This document shows, piece after piece, positions 44,383 through 53,039 of a DNA stretch of 64,000 nucleotides. Source of the DNA: Oceanispirochaeta sp. M1 (GTDB taxonomy: Bacteria > Spirochaetota > Spirochaetia > DSM-2461); assembly GCF_003346715.1 (NCBI RefSeq), contig NZ_QQPQ01000021.1:36036-100035 (forward strand), in the 5' to 3' direction. Each line of letters opens with the position of its first letter. The first letter of the stretch is position 1. Below the pieces are notes generated by a model, which was given only the letters and a program-made list of their open reading frames with translations, had not been told where the DNA came from and did no database searches. The position numbers and the translations under genes are program-made.

Positions 44383-45519
44383 TTATCTGTTTTTTGATAC
44401 TGAATTCTGATGAACAGAATCGCGAATAATTAATTCTACTGGAACCTTTACAGTCACACACTCTGAAGTGCTGTTAAATATCCGATTTATAAGTAGACGG
44501 GTAGCCTCGGCACCTATTTGATAAGCATCCTGTGCCACTGTAGTAAGAGGTACACAATAGGAGGCACCGATTTCTCTGTTATCAAATCCGAATACAGACA
44601 GTTCTCCCGGTATAGATATTCCCTCCGATCTTGCGACCTCCATGATGTTGAGAGCCATTACATCATTCATGGCAATGACAGCTTTCTTTCTGGGATTTGA
44701 CTGAAGAAAATCAACAATGCCACAGTACTCATCAGATCCCTCAGTAAGAGGAAATTCATTTAATGAGAGCTCACGATTTTCCTCGCCTACAAGTACGGGG
44801 TCATAAGGGCGGTAACCGTAGTCACGCATAGCCTGCTGATACCCCCTGAAACGTTCCGAGATGGATGTTATAGACAATATGGATCTGCTGACAAAATAGA
44901 TGTCCCGAGAGGCATTCTCTATCAGGAATTTTGTCGCATCGTAGGATCCTGAGAAGTTATCACTCATTACCGAATCAAAATCACCTCCGGAAATCATTCT
45001 ATCAAGCAAAACGATTGGAATGCCGCTCTCTCTGATCTTTAACAGAAATTTAGAATCATATATATCCTGTATAGCCGGCCATAGAAGAATCCCTTTCACA
45101 CCATGGTCTTTGAATTGCTCTAATAGAACCTGTTCCTCAAGAATATCATGATGAGAATTACCGAACATGATATTGAATCCTCTTTTTCGGGCCTCTTCCT
45201 CCGTACCGAGAAGGATCTGCTGATGATAGGGACTCTCAAATGCGGAGGTAATGATGCCAAGGAGATTTGAATCCTTCTCATTTCTTCCACAGACAAAGCT
45301 ACCCTTTCCCATTATTTTTTCAATGAGACCTTCATTCATGGCGGCCTGGAGTGCCTGTCGTACAGTACTTCTGCTGACGCCTAACTCACTTTGAAATTGA
45401 TTCTCCGAGGGGAGTTTGAACCCCTCAGACCATCGATTGGTTTTGATCATGTTTCCAATCTGATCAAACAATTGAGTATGTTTAGGAATCTTACTGTCAT
45501 GATCTATTTCAATATTCAT
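44383..45519 (-). CDS. GntR/LacI hybrid transcriptional regulator (AraR-type)
   Basis: 378 residues. The N-terminal GntR winged helix (about 1-75; LPSENQFQSELGVSRSTVRQAL) is followed by a LacI/periplasmic-binding-type sensor domain (about 85-365) with the closing DNREIGASYCVPLTTVAQD block. This is the architecture of AraR. It is probably the local repressor of the mannoside operon with a sugar as inducer. Matching 16-base sites occur before the operon and before its own gene. Confidence 0.9.
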   Translation of the reverse strand: MNIEIDHDSKIPKHTQLFDQIGNMIKTNRWSEGFKLPSENQFQSELGVSRSTVRQALQAAMNEGLIEKIMGKGSFVCGRNEKDSNLLGIITSAFESPYHQQILLGTEEEARKRGFNIMFGNSHHDILEEQVLLEQFKDHGVKGILLWPAIQDIYDSKFLLKIRESGIPIVLLDRMISGGDFDSVMSDNFSGSYDATKFLIENASRDIYFVSRSILSITSISERFRGYQQAMRDYGYRPYDPVLVGEENRELSLNEFPLTEGSDEYCGIVDFLQSNPRKKAVIAMNDVMALNIMEVARSEGISIPGELSVFGFDNREIGASYCVPLTTVAQDAYQIGAEATRLLINRIFNSTSECVTVKVPVELIIRDSVHQNSVSKNR

Positions 45520-45532
45520 CTAACCTCTACCT

Positions 45533-45548
45533 ACCACTACCTACAAGT
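45533..45548. promoter_or_regulatory. Second operator, upstream of the regulator's own gene
   Basis: On the minus strand ACTTGTAGGTAGTGGT matches the 44329 operator at 13 of 16 positions. It ends 14 bases before the regulator's start codon, which suggests autoregulation. Confidence 0.5.
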
Positions 45549-45772
45549 ATGTAAATTGTAACTAGGATGGGCATGAAGTACAAGCTATTCGGATATTTAA
45601 TACGGAGATGCTGAGCTGCAGCTTCTTTACAAAGGTAATGAACTCTTCAATCAGTTCTGGAATTTATTTTGTAAATGAGATATCCCCCATCTCAGGAATA
45701 TGAAAACTTGTTACAATAAACAAGGCAGATATATTGGACCAGACGAAGAAAGAGTTGTCTCAAGGAGAAATG

Positions 45773-46027
45773 ATGCAAATAGTTAAATCTAAGATATTAG
45801 AGAATCTCTGTTATACAGAACTTGTATATGGACGAATAAATAAGAAGTTAAAATCTCAGTTATCAAAGGATCAGATTGAAAATAAAATTTACCAGTCTAT
45901 ACTTGATACACCCGTTGAAGATTTTCATAGGAAAGGAAAAAACTACTACATAATGAGTCAAAACATTAAAATAACAATAAATTCAAATACCTTCAGGGTT
46001 ATTACAGTAGATCCTGTTCAAGGGTGA
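45773..46027 (+). CDS. DUF3781 family protein
   Basis: 84 residues from the ATG at 45773, which has AAGGAG five bases upstream; a longer TTG start at 45734 lacks such a site. The C-terminal half (HRKGKNYYIMSQNIKITINSNTF) matches the small DUF3781 family: a basic K-G-K-N-[WY]-Y motif followed by ITIN-x-[NH]. The function of the family is not known to me. It is AT-rich and heads the accessory stretch at 45.7-49.1 kb. Confidence 0.65.
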   Translation: MQIVKSKILENLCYTELVYGRINKKLKSQLSKDQIENKIYQSILDTPVEDFHRKGKNYYIMSQNIKITINSNTFRVITVDPVQG

Positions 46028-46167
46028 TCATTGATGATAATTATCTGTTCTATCGACTTAGGTGGCTGTGTGCGGAATCCGCATGTGGATAGGGTAGGGA
46101 TTTACACGAAACTTTGTAGGCTCAAACTAATGAGAAACTACAGATTAACTGCTATAGGGAGTCACAG

Positions 46168-46743
46168 TCACTGTTCCAACACGACTAAGTCTCCTTCTTC
46201 ATATTTATTGTGTCCAGATAGGGATCTTTTATATTTCCAGCATTTTATTACATCTTCTCTTTTTGCATTGGGATTTTCATTGTAAAAATCTCTTGTATAT
46301 TGATTGTATTGAAATTGAGACGAGATTTCTGTTTTCTTCCCTTTTTTCTTTTCATCCATAATTCTGTACCATTCAGAAATTGCATCCTTATACATTTTTC
46401 CTGGATTTGCTTTCATCCAGTTCATAAATGGAACGTTAAATTTGAAATGTTCTCCTATTTCTGATTTAAAGAAGGCTCTATGGCGTTCATCATTTATATA
46501 TCCTTCTGGTATGTTAGCATCAAGATTAAGCACATATTCTTCAATTGCTTTATTTGTGCTTTTTTTAGGTGGTTTGATAATGTCACCCGTTTTTAGATAC
46601 TTATAGATCCTTTGCGTAAGTTCATCTTTACTACCACTTCCAGGGATTTTGTAATTCTTACAGAAAGAAAAAAGCTCTTCCTTCAACCAATAAAAATTCA
46701 AAAACTCTTCTGGATTTATTTCTCTATCAAGAGTTGGTCTCAT
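46168..46743 (-). CDS. SAP-domain protein (DUF6434-like)
   Basis: About 191 residues from the ATG at 46743 with GGAG six bases upstream. Residues 12-55 look like a SAP-type helix-extended-loop-helix (LKEELFSFCKNYKIPGSGSK, DELTQRIYKYL), usually a DNA-binding fold. The rest matches the DUF6434 pattern found with SAP (DAISEWYRIMDEKKKGKK and similar). The role is unknown. It is AT-rich and lies alone on the minus strand within the accessory region. Confidence 0.65.
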   Translation of the reverse strand: MRPTLDREINPEEFLNFYWLKEELFSFCKNYKIPGSGSKDELTQRIYKYLKTGDIIKPPKKSTNKAIEEYVLNLDANIPEGYINDERHRAFFKSEIGEHFKFNVPFMNWMKANPGKMYKDAISEWYRIMDEKKKGKKTEISSQFQYNQYTRDFYNENPNAKREDVIKCWKYKRSLSGHNKYEEGDLVVLEQ

Positions 46744-46879
46744 AAAAATCTCCAATAAGTGTATTGTTCAGTGCAGCTAATTTTTCCTGAAATAGTTTGC
46801 ATGGTAATAATACCTCTTTCTGACAACTTCATAATTCTAAAAAAAGAAGAAATGTCCACGAGGCATGGTTCTCACTAGA

Positions 46880-46956
46880 CAAAAAAGCCTTAAACAATGT
46901 TTGAAGGCGGTTTCAAGTACATTCAAGAGGATTCGAACCTCTGACCCTCTGCATGA
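46880..46956 (-). pseudogene. Decayed tRNA 3' end with its terminator
   Basis: On the minus strand GGGTC is followed by an intact T-arm (AGAGG-TTCGAAT-CCTCT), a 3' acceptor-like TGAATGT and then a hairpin of the same sequence as the tRNA-Arg terminator (CCGCCTT, AAACATTGTTTAAGGC) ending in a T-run. No matching 5' acceptor, D-arm or anticodon arm precedes it. The layout matches the functional tRNA-Arg end at 49113-49190, in the same orientation, but with compensating T-stem changes, so it is a relic of a related but different tRNA or a diverged attachment-site copy. The remaining bases to 47058 show no gene. Confidence 0.6.
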
Positions 46957-47058
46957 ATATGGCATGTATGCATCGCAAGAATCCAATTCCAATTGTTAAT
47001 AGATTCATGATCCGTTCCCTTCGCGTTATAGTTTTTATATTGTAACAATTGTACTGAT

Positions 47059-47138
47059 TTGACAATGAGCCGAAATCATTTCATAATTAGCTCATAATAT
47101 GAGCCGATTAGAATACTTATTCGGCTCATGGAGGTGAA
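47059..47138 (+). promoter_or_regulatory. fic promoter with repeated TGAGC/GCTCA operator half-sites
   Basis: TTGACA (47059-47064) and CATAAT (47082-47087) are 17 bases apart. Four half-sites overlap or follow them: TGAGCCG, GCTCA, then ATGAGCCGA (47099-47107) and its exact inverse TCGGCTCAT (47121-47129), which abuts the GGAGG ribosome binding site. The encoded Fic protein ends in a winged helix, so self-repression is plausible. Confidence 0.7.
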
Positions 47139-48251
47139 ATGGCTTATCTCTGGGAATTAAAACAATGGCCTGGTTTCTCATATTCTTTGGATAATCTTCT
47201 CCCATATATTGCTCAGGCAAGAAAACTACAAGGACAAATTCAATCCCTTGCTGCCAGTCTGGAATTGAAAGATCAGGGGGAACTGCTTTTCAGAGAAGCT
47301 TTGCACACTTCAGCCATTGAAGGTGAGAACCTGAATCCTCAAGATGTGCGTTCTTCCATCGCCAATCATTTAGGCCTCCCTTCGGCTGGGCTTCCTGTGA
47401 CTGCTGAGAGGCATCAGGGACTGATTGAAGTACTGGTTGATGCAACTGCAAATTATGAAAAGGTATTAACAGCCGAAAAGCTATGGGCCTGGCATTCCGC
47501 TTTGTTTCCAACCGGATACTCGGGAATAAAGAAGATAATTGTCGGAGGATGGAGATCTGGAGTCACTCCAATGAATATCATTTCAGGTTCCATGGGTAAA
47601 GAGAAGATCCATTTTACTGCTCCTCCCTCCAATCAGATGGATAAGGAGATGCTTCAGTTCATGAAATGGTGGGAATCATCCCTGGGTAAAGTCGATGGAC
47701 TTCTCCGTGCTGGTATTGCCCATCTATACTTTGTGACGATTCACCCATTTGAAGACGGCAATGGACGTTTGGCCCGGGCTTTGACAGATCTTGCGCTGGC
47801 TCAGGAAGAAATGACGGGAATCAGGCTCTACAGCCTCTCTACTCAAATACATAAAGAGAGAACATCATATTATACAATTCTGGAAGAGGTTCAGAAGGGC
47901 GGGGGAGATATCACTCTCTGGCTTTCCTGGTTTTTGGACATATATTCTCATAGTATTGAAAGCTCGATGGAGATCATCAAGGGTGCTCTGATGGCTCAAA
48001 GGTTCTATACCAATATTTCCAACATTGTGCTAAATGAAAGGCAGTTGAAGGTTCTGGAGAAAATGGTTCAAAAACTTCCTGAGAATTTCACTGGAGGGCT
48101 GACAAATAAAAAATATTCAGCGATTACCAAAGTGAGTCTGGCAACCGTGAAGAGAGACTTGAAGGAAATGGCTGACCTTGGAATTCTAATCATTGGAGAG
48201 GAGAGAGGGCGTTCAACCAACTATCAGATTAATCGGTCTTTGTTGGAGTAA
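47139..48251 (+). CDS. Fic-family protein with N-terminal DUF4172 and C-terminal winged helix
   Basis: 370 residues. The N-terminal ~80 residues (YLWELKQWPGFSY) match DUF4172, which accompanies this Fic group. The inhibitory helix motif [ST]xxxE[GN] is TSAIEG (57-62), making this a class II, self-inhibited Fic enzyme. The catalytic motif HPFEDGNGR is complete at 202-210, so transfer of AMP to a target protein is expected. The C-terminal ~60 residues form a winged helix (VSLATVKRDLKEMADLGIL). No antitoxin gene is adjacent. Confidence 0.9.
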   Translation: MAYLWELKQWPGFSYSLDNLLPYIAQARKLQGQIQSLAASLELKDQGELLFREALHTSAIEGENLNPQDVRSSIANHLGLPSAGLPVTAERHQGLIEVLVDATANYEKVLTAEKLWAWHSALFPTGYSGIKKIIVGGWRSGVTPMNIISGSMGKEKIHFTAPPSNQMDKEMLQFMKWWESSLGKVDGLLRAGIAHLYFVTIHPFEDGNGRLARALTDLALAQEEMTGIRLYSLSTQIHKERTSYYTILEEVQKGGGDITLWLSWFLDIYSHSIESSMEIIKGALMAQRFYTNISNIVLNERQLKVLEKMVQKLPENFTGGLTNKKYSAITKVSLATVKRDLKEMADLGILIIGEERGRSTNYQINRSLLE

Positions 48252-48369
48252 ATTGGGGTAAAGAGATTTCATTTGATAATAAATACACTGGATGTTTCTT
48301 TAGTCTGTTAATACTGATAACCGGCCTACTGTGGACTTCTATTCAGGTACATCCTATTTAAAGGGATAT

Positions 48370-48789
48370 ATGGAATTAGTAAAATTAAGATCAAATCCCC
48401 ATGATGAGATTTTAGATAAGATAGTATCCTCATGGACATTTAATCCAACAAGAGAGAGGGTTCATAATAGAATAGAGAAGCATTTAGAAGAAGACCAGCT
48501 GTTCGTGGCTTCTGATAATGGTACAATATTTGGCTCCTTCGCTTTACACAAGATTGATGATGATCTGATTGAAATCACAGGAATTGGAATACTTAAAGAA
48601 TATCGAATGAAGGGACTGGGAAGAGATATATTGAATCAATTTCATGAATTAACTTTCGCAGCAAAAATAATTGTAGAGACAGATGATGAGGCTGTTGGTT
48701 TCTATATGAAATCTGGGTTCATTATAAAAAGCGAAAAAATACTTGAAAATGGAATAATTCGCTATGAGCTTGAATTGAAATCCATTTAA
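48370..48789 (+). CDS. GNAT-family N-acetyltransferase
   Basis: About 139 residues from the ATG at 48370 with AAAGGG just upstream; a GTG at 48331 would add 13 residues. The acetyl-CoA-binding motif A is seen as GIGILKEYRMKGLGRDIL (R-x2-G-x-G near residue 81), and the C-terminal VGFYMKSGFI is the usual motif B. The substrate is unknown. It lies 118 bp after fic in the accessory stretch. Confidence 0.8.
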   Translation: MELVKLRSNPHDEILDKIVSSWTFNPTRERVHNRIEKHLEEDQLFVASDNGTIFGSFALHKIDDDLIEITGIGILKEYRMKGLGRDILNQFHELTFAAKIIVETDDEAVGFYMKSGFIIKSEKILENGIIRYELELKSI

Positions 48790-49112
48790 ACTACTGTTGA
48801 TAAATAGCTTTCTATACTCTTTTATAAAGACGGTACTAGAGACCTAGCTTCAGAATGAACATCTTTTTGATAATGGCATTTCCCATCTAACATGCAGTTC
48901 TTTGTGTATTCACCAAAGAGATCTGAGGAGTGATGGAAGTTGATTTTAGATTTTATTTGTTTTAAAAAGTTTTAATACCAGAGATATTGCTTCGGATTTA
49001 TTTCGTGCGTTTATAGTTTTTTAATATGTTCCTGTCTTTTCACTGATGGTAAAAGGGCGTTTCATTTATTATCGTGTTTTTATAAACAGGATATACCACA
49101 TATCCAAAAAGA
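48790..49112. other. AT-rich spacer without a detected gene
   Basis: 323 bases with no convincing coding frame, RNA or regulator site. The segment around 49003-49030 loosely resembles 47030-47050 upstream of the fic promoter, which may reflect old duplication within the accessory stretch. Confidence 0.5.
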
Positions 49113-49152
49113 CAAAAAAAACCGCCTTAAACAATGTTTAAAGGCGGTTTTA
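49113..49152 (-). terminator. Terminator of the tRNA operon
   Basis: On the minus strand AACCGCCTTTAAAC pairs with GTTTAAGGCGGTT around a short loop, followed by a run of T residues. It begins three bases after the tRNA-Arg 3' end. Confidence 0.9.
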
Positions 49153-49154
49153 AT

Positions 49155-49228
49155 TACGTCCAGTAGGGTTCGAACCTACGACCCTCGCCTTAGAAGGGCG
49201 ATGCTCTATCCAGCTGAGCTATGGACGC
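49155..49228 (-). tRNA. tRNA-Arg (TCT)
   Basis: A full cloverleaf: acceptor GCGTCCA/TGGACGT (one G:U), D-arm GCTC...GAGC, anticodon stem TCGCC/GGCGA with loop CTTCTAA (anticodon TCT, reads AGA), variable GGGTC, T-arm GTAGG-TTCGAAC-CCTAC, discriminator A. CCA is not encoded. Confidence 0.96.
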
Positions 49229-49292
49229 AGAATGAATATTCTGGAATCATTAACCATAGGTTATTGGTCCCTATAGGTTTTTAAGCCTATTA

Positions 49293-49365
49293 TCGGGATA
49301 GAAGGACTCGAACCTTCGATCTCCTGCTCCCAAAGCAGGCGCCTTAGCCACTAGGCTACATCCCG
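49293..49365 (-). tRNA. tRNA-Pro (TGG)
   Basis: A full cloverleaf: acceptor CGGGATG/TATCCCG, D-arm GCCT...AGGC, anticodon stem CCTGC/GCAGG with loop TTTGGGA (anticodon TGG), variable AGATC, T-arm GAAGG-TTCGAGT-CCTTC, discriminator A. CCA is not encoded. It is 64 bases upstream of tRNA-Arg in the same transcript. Confidence 0.96.
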
Positions 49366-49377
49366 TAATGTGGAGGA

Positions 49378-49406
49378 AGTATATAAACCAAATGATATTT
49401 GGTCAA
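49378..49406 (-). promoter_or_regulatory. Promoter of the tRNA-Pro/tRNA-Arg operon
   Basis: On the minus strand TTGACC (49406-49401) and TATACT (49383-49378) are exactly 17 bases apart, and tRNA-Pro starts 12 bases after the -10 box. Confidence 0.85.
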
Positions 49407-49509
49407 TATACATTATTAAAAAACTGTATTAATCTTTTTACTCTTAATTTTACTCTTAATTTTACTGTTGATATTGCCTTCTGCTGTACTCTTTTCCCAT
49501 AATATAGGC

Positions 49510-50139
49510 ATGACAAAAGCAGAGAAAGCCCGCATCGTAACCGAGATCCTGAATCTGGAATATCCTGATAGAAAACCCCTTCTGAATTATTCAAATCCCT
49601 TTGAGTTATTAATTGCTGTCATTCTTTCAGCCCAGACAACCGATGCCGGAGTGAATAAAGTAACACCGGAGCTTTTTCGCTGTTACCCCGGGCCTGCTGA
49701 ACTGGCTGTTGCAGAACAGAATCATGTAGAGGAGATAATCCACAGCACAGGTTTCTACAGAGTGAAGGCTGCCAATATCATTAAGACAGCCGCAGCTTTA
49801 AAAGAGAGGGGAGGTACAAGTCTTCCGGATAACATGAAAGATCTCACCGCACTTCCCGGTGTGGGGAGAAAAACAGCCAATGTGATCCTCTATCATATTT
49901 TCAATCAGCCGGCGATTATCGTGGATACTCATTTCAAGCGTGTAAGTAAGCGATTGGGTTTTACCAAATTCACTGAACCGGAAAAGATTGAAAAGCAATT
50001 GTCTAAAGCCATTCCCAAGGAGATTCAGTCAGATTTTTCCATGACGGTGAACCTTCATGGGAGAAAGTACTGCCACGCACGGAAGCCCGACTGTGGGAGC
50101 TGTCCTTTGAGGGATATTTGTCCCTCGGTCATACTTTAA
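49510..50139 (+). CDS. nth: Endonuclease III
   Basis: About 209 residues from the ATG at 49510; the open frame extends upstream to a TTG at 49468. The helix-hairpin-helix LPGVGRKTA holds the catalytic lysine K121, and D139 in VDTH is the second catalytic residue, matching E. coli K120/D138. The C-terminal 4Fe-4S cluster has C-x6-C-x2-C-x5-C (CHARKPDCGSCPLRDIC). It removes oxidised pyrimidines from DNA and nicks the abasic site. The ribosome binding site is weak. It ends immediately next to the convergent lipoprotein gene. Confidence 0.95.
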   Translation: MTKAEKARIVTEILNLEYPDRKPLLNYSNPFELLIAVILSAQTTDAGVNKVTPELFRCYPGPAELAVAEQNHVEEIIHSTGFYRVKAANIIKTAAALKERGGTSLPDNMKDLTALPGVGRKTANVILYHIFNQPAIIVDTHFKRVSKRLGFTKFTEPEKIEKQLSKAIPKEIQSDFSMTVNLHGRKYCHARKPDCGSCPLRDICPSVIL

Positions 50140-52023
50140 TTATTGCATGTCATAATTGTAGAGAAAATATCCATAACCCTCAGGATTATGTATTCCACAT
50201 ACATAAATTTCCCCAGTCGCTTCATCAGCAATAATTTTTTTCAGAATATAATCTTCTCCAAGTTCAGCAGGAAGACTTGATGTTAGAGTTACTTCTCCTA
50301 TTTGCCTATATCCGCCATTTCCCTGGACAGATAAGCTGATGCTGAATAGGGATGAATCACCTACATTTCTAAGTGTTGTGAAATAAAAAAAGTAATTTTC
50401 TGAGGCTACAGCTGCCTGCGATATCGTGTATACCGCAGGATTTACATAACTTTGAAGTTCAGCATACTCGACAAGAGGAACAAGTAAATCATCATCTGGT
50501 ATATAGAGGTAGGATTCTAATGCATTGGAGGCTACTATATATTTGTTACGGTAGACTGATAAGTATCTAAAATACTCCGTAGTACCGTTGTCCAGAGAAA
50601 AAACCAGATCCAGAGCTCCTGATCCTGCAGTCCATCTATAAACATTTTTGTCTGCATAGATATACAAATCGTCCTCTAAAGCACAGACTTGAAGTTCATC
50701 AATGATAGTAGGGTTGCTTGTGAAGCCGGGGACGGATAAGGTTCCTTTGTCCGGAGAGTCAGGACCTGATCCAGCCAGCAGTTCCAAGTTATTTGCAGCG
50801 GTGAGGTAAGCAATGAATATTGTGCTGCCAGAAACTGCGATCCTGTAATTTTCTATAGGAGAATTATGTTCAGTATTAGTATTTTGCCATTGGGTATATT
50901 GATTGGCAGCAGACCCATCTGCTGCATTGTATACGGCCACTCCTATATCATCAAAAGGAGGAGATGTTGAGCTTGTCAGTCTCTGATCGATAAGACAGTA
51001 CACAAGTCCATTTATGTAATCTATATCAGCCACTCTGGCAGGAAAGCTTGTATCTGTTCCAATTGATTTACTGATCAGGGAATGTAGTGTCCAGATTGAT
51101 CCACCATCACTCGATTCCCGAAGACCTCCTAAGTCTGCTACGTCTGATGAAGCCTGCTGATCAGTAGATAGCAGTTTATCATACCCACCAACCACTCTCC
51201 AGTATTTTGCATTTGAATCAAGATCCCCTTCCTGTGTAGAAAAAGTAACACTAGTGAATTCATTTAGCCGATCAATCCATATCAATCCGGGAACAGAATA
51301 ATCATGAGGATTGTAAAAACAGACAACCGCTCCTGTCGAATCTGAAGGTAGAGTAAAACTCAGCACACCATAATCACTGCCTTGAATCTCTTGAGAGTCC
51401 AGGATTACACCTGATGTTGTAATTACTGACATAAGCGGAGGTTCGGGGCTCTCTACTTCCTGATAGATATACATCTCATATTCAGCTCCAGCCACCAAAT
51501 CAGGAAGCTCCAGATAGTATACAGCTCCCGGTTGAATCAGACCGTTTATATATTCAGCAGGATTGCCAATTTCCAGATAAGGACACGATTCTGAAATACT
51601 CAGAGTAATGGTTGTCTGGTTCTCCCCGGAGGCAAGAACCAAGGTTTCCTCACCATCACAGAGAATCTCACCGGCTGCGTTGAATGTGGAGACATTGACC
51701 ACACCCTCTACTCCCACAGGGAGCCCCGTTAGAGTTGCCGTTCCAGTCAGATTTTCACCATCGGTATTGAGTTCTAATTCCAGAGTAGTGGTATATTCCT
51801 GTTCACCTACAACATAACTGAGGCTTATTGATTCGTTGGTGGGTCCGACAAAACGGCCGCTACTATCCTGGAGATATTCTCCCTGGTAGAGGCTGCGGTT
51901 GACGGCGACAGAAACACTCAGGCTTCCATCCATTGAGTTATTTAGATCCATCAGGTTTTTACGACAGCTTGTAGAGAAGAGCAAAGTGAGAGACATAAGC
52001 AGACAAAAAGCAATTCGTTTCAT
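50140..52023 (-). CDS. Large lipoprotein of unknown function
   Basis: 627 residues with a lipoprotein signal ending FSTSC (C20). Residues ~25-145 look like an Ig-like or carboxypeptidase-regulatory beta domain (VSVAVNRSLYQGEYLQ, GLPVGVEGVVNVSTF). The remainder is a series of beta-sheet repeats like a propeller, with Ser/Tyr-rich strands. No catalytic motif is seen. It probably faces the periplasm or the outside. The stop codon abuts the nth stop. Confidence 0.75.
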   Translation of the reverse strand: MKRIAFCLLMSLTLLFSTSCRKNLMDLNNSMDGSLSVSVAVNRSLYQGEYLQDSSGRFVGPTNESISLSYVVGEQEYTTTLELELNTDGENLTGTATLTGLPVGVEGVVNVSTFNAAGEILCDGEETLVLASGENQTTITLSISESCPYLEIGNPAEYINGLIQPGAVYYLELPDLVAGAEYEMYIYQEVESPEPPLMSVITTSGVILDSQEIQGSDYGVLSFTLPSDSTGAVVCFYNPHDYSVPGLIWIDRLNEFTSVTFSTQEGDLDSNAKYWRVVGGYDKLLSTDQQASSDVADLGGLRESSDGGSIWTLHSLISKSIGTDTSFPARVADIDYINGLVYCLIDQRLTSSTSPPFDDIGVAVYNAADGSAANQYTQWQNTNTEHNSPIENYRIAVSGSTIFIAYLTAANNLELLAGSGPDSPDKGTLSVPGFTSNPTIIDELQVCALEDDLYIYADKNVYRWTAGSGALDLVFSLDNGTTEYFRYLSVYRNKYIVASNALESYLYIPDDDLLVPLVEYAELQSYVNPAVYTISQAAVASENYFFYFTTLRNVGDSSLFSISLSVQGNGGYRQIGEVTLTSSLPAELGEDYILKKIIADEATGEIYVCGIHNPEGYGYFLYNYDMQ

Positions 52024-52087
52024 AGGAAACCTCTTTTCTTGTGGCTTATATCTCTTAGATTATAACTCTTATTAGGGATTTCTCAAC

Positions 52088-52125
52088 GGAAACGGGCGGC
52101 TAAAGTGGCTCATTTTCCCGTTTCC
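52088..52125. repeat. Perfect 9-bp inverted repeat after pyrD
   Basis: GGAAACGGG (52088-52096) and CCCGTTTCC (52117-52125) flank a 20-base loop, 12 bases after the pyrD stop on the minus strand. It lacks a T-run on either side, so it is more likely an mRNA 3'-end protecting structure or Rho-linked stop than a classic terminator. Confidence 0.6.
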
Positions 52126-52136
52126 ATCGATTGAAT

Positions 52137-53039
52137 CTAGAAATAGCCGTGAAAGTCGCTTATTTTTGTGAAACCGGCTTCTCTCATATATTTCTTGATT
52201 CCCGCAAGGACTTTTCCTGATGTGTCAGGGTCTATGAAGTTTGCAGTTCCAATCTGCAGAGCCGAGGCTCCGGCCAAAAGGTATTCGACTGCATCATCTG
52301 CATTCATAATACCTCCCAGTCCGATGACCGGGATATTAACCGCTTTGCTTACTCGGTAGACCGCAGCTATACCTACAGGTTTGATGGCAGGTCCGGAAAG
52401 ACCTCCTGTTCCTGCAGGGATAGCAGGTTTTCTTTTATGAATGTCCACAACCATGCCCATTACAGTATTGATACAGGCAACAGCATCGGCACCCCCGGCT
52501 TCTGCGGCTCTGGCAATGGCAGTTATGTCTGTAACATTGGGAGTCAGTTTCATGATAAGAGGTTTGTCTGTCAGTTTTCTAAGAGTTGAAGTTAATCTTT
52601 CCACCTGAACAGGGTCGGTTCCGAAGGCGAGGCCTCCATGTTTGACATTGGGGCAGGAAATATTTACTTCATATCCCCATATGGCATCCTGAAAATCGAC
52701 TCTGCGGATAACTTCGGCGTAGTCTTCTTCCAGACTCCCGGCTACATTCAGGATGACAGGGCAGCTGAGAGTCTTTAAGAAGGGGATCTTTTCTTCAAGG
52801 AAGCCTTTGGTTCCTACATTGGCAAGGCCGATGGAATTGATCATCCCCGCAGGAGTCTCAACTAGACGGGGCAGGGGATTTCCCGGACGGGGTTCTACTG
52901 TTACTGCCTTTGTATAGATGGCTCCCAGTTTGGAAAGATCTGTGAGGGGAGCATACTCTTCTCCGTAACCGAAGGTTCCCGAAGCTACTCCCACAGGGTT
53001 GGGGAGGGTTTTGTTTTTTATCTTAATACTCAGGTCCAT
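52137..53039 (-). CDS. pyrD: Dihydroorotate dehydrogenase B, catalytic subunit
   Basis: 300 residues, class 1B. The active-site block [13 protein letters not shown] carries the catalytic cysteine, with the FMN-binding blocks [10 protein letters not shown] at the N-terminus and [20 protein letters not shown] near the C-terminus. It oxidises dihydroorotate in pyrimidine synthesis, passing electrons to PyrK and NAD+. It overlaps pyrK by ten bases. Confidence 0.95.
   Translation of the reverse strand: MDLSIKIKNKTLPNPVGVASGTFGYGEEYAPLTDLSKLGAIYTKAVTVEPRPGNPLPRLVETPAGMINSIGLANVGTKGFLEEKIPFLKTLSCPVILNVAGSLEEDYAEVIRRVDFQDAIWGYEVNISCPNVKHGGLAFGTDPVQVERLTSTLRKLTDKPLIMKLTPNVTDITAIARAAEAGGADAVACINTVMGMVVDIHKRKPAIPAGTGGLSGPAIKPVGIAAVYRVSKAVNIPVIGLGGIMNADDAVEYLLAGASALQIGTANFIDPDTSGKVLAGIKKYMREAGFTKISDFHGYF

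Noticed and set aside
46921..46990. Complete tRNA on the minus strand
   Set aside because: Only the T-arm and 3' acceptor-like end are present; no partner 5' acceptor, D-arm or anticodon stem of the right spacing.
49437..49467. 12-base tandem repeats (TACTCTTAATTT) before nth
   Set aside because: Only about two and a half copies in an AT-rich spacer; no phase-variation logic because it is outside the coding region and promoter boxes.
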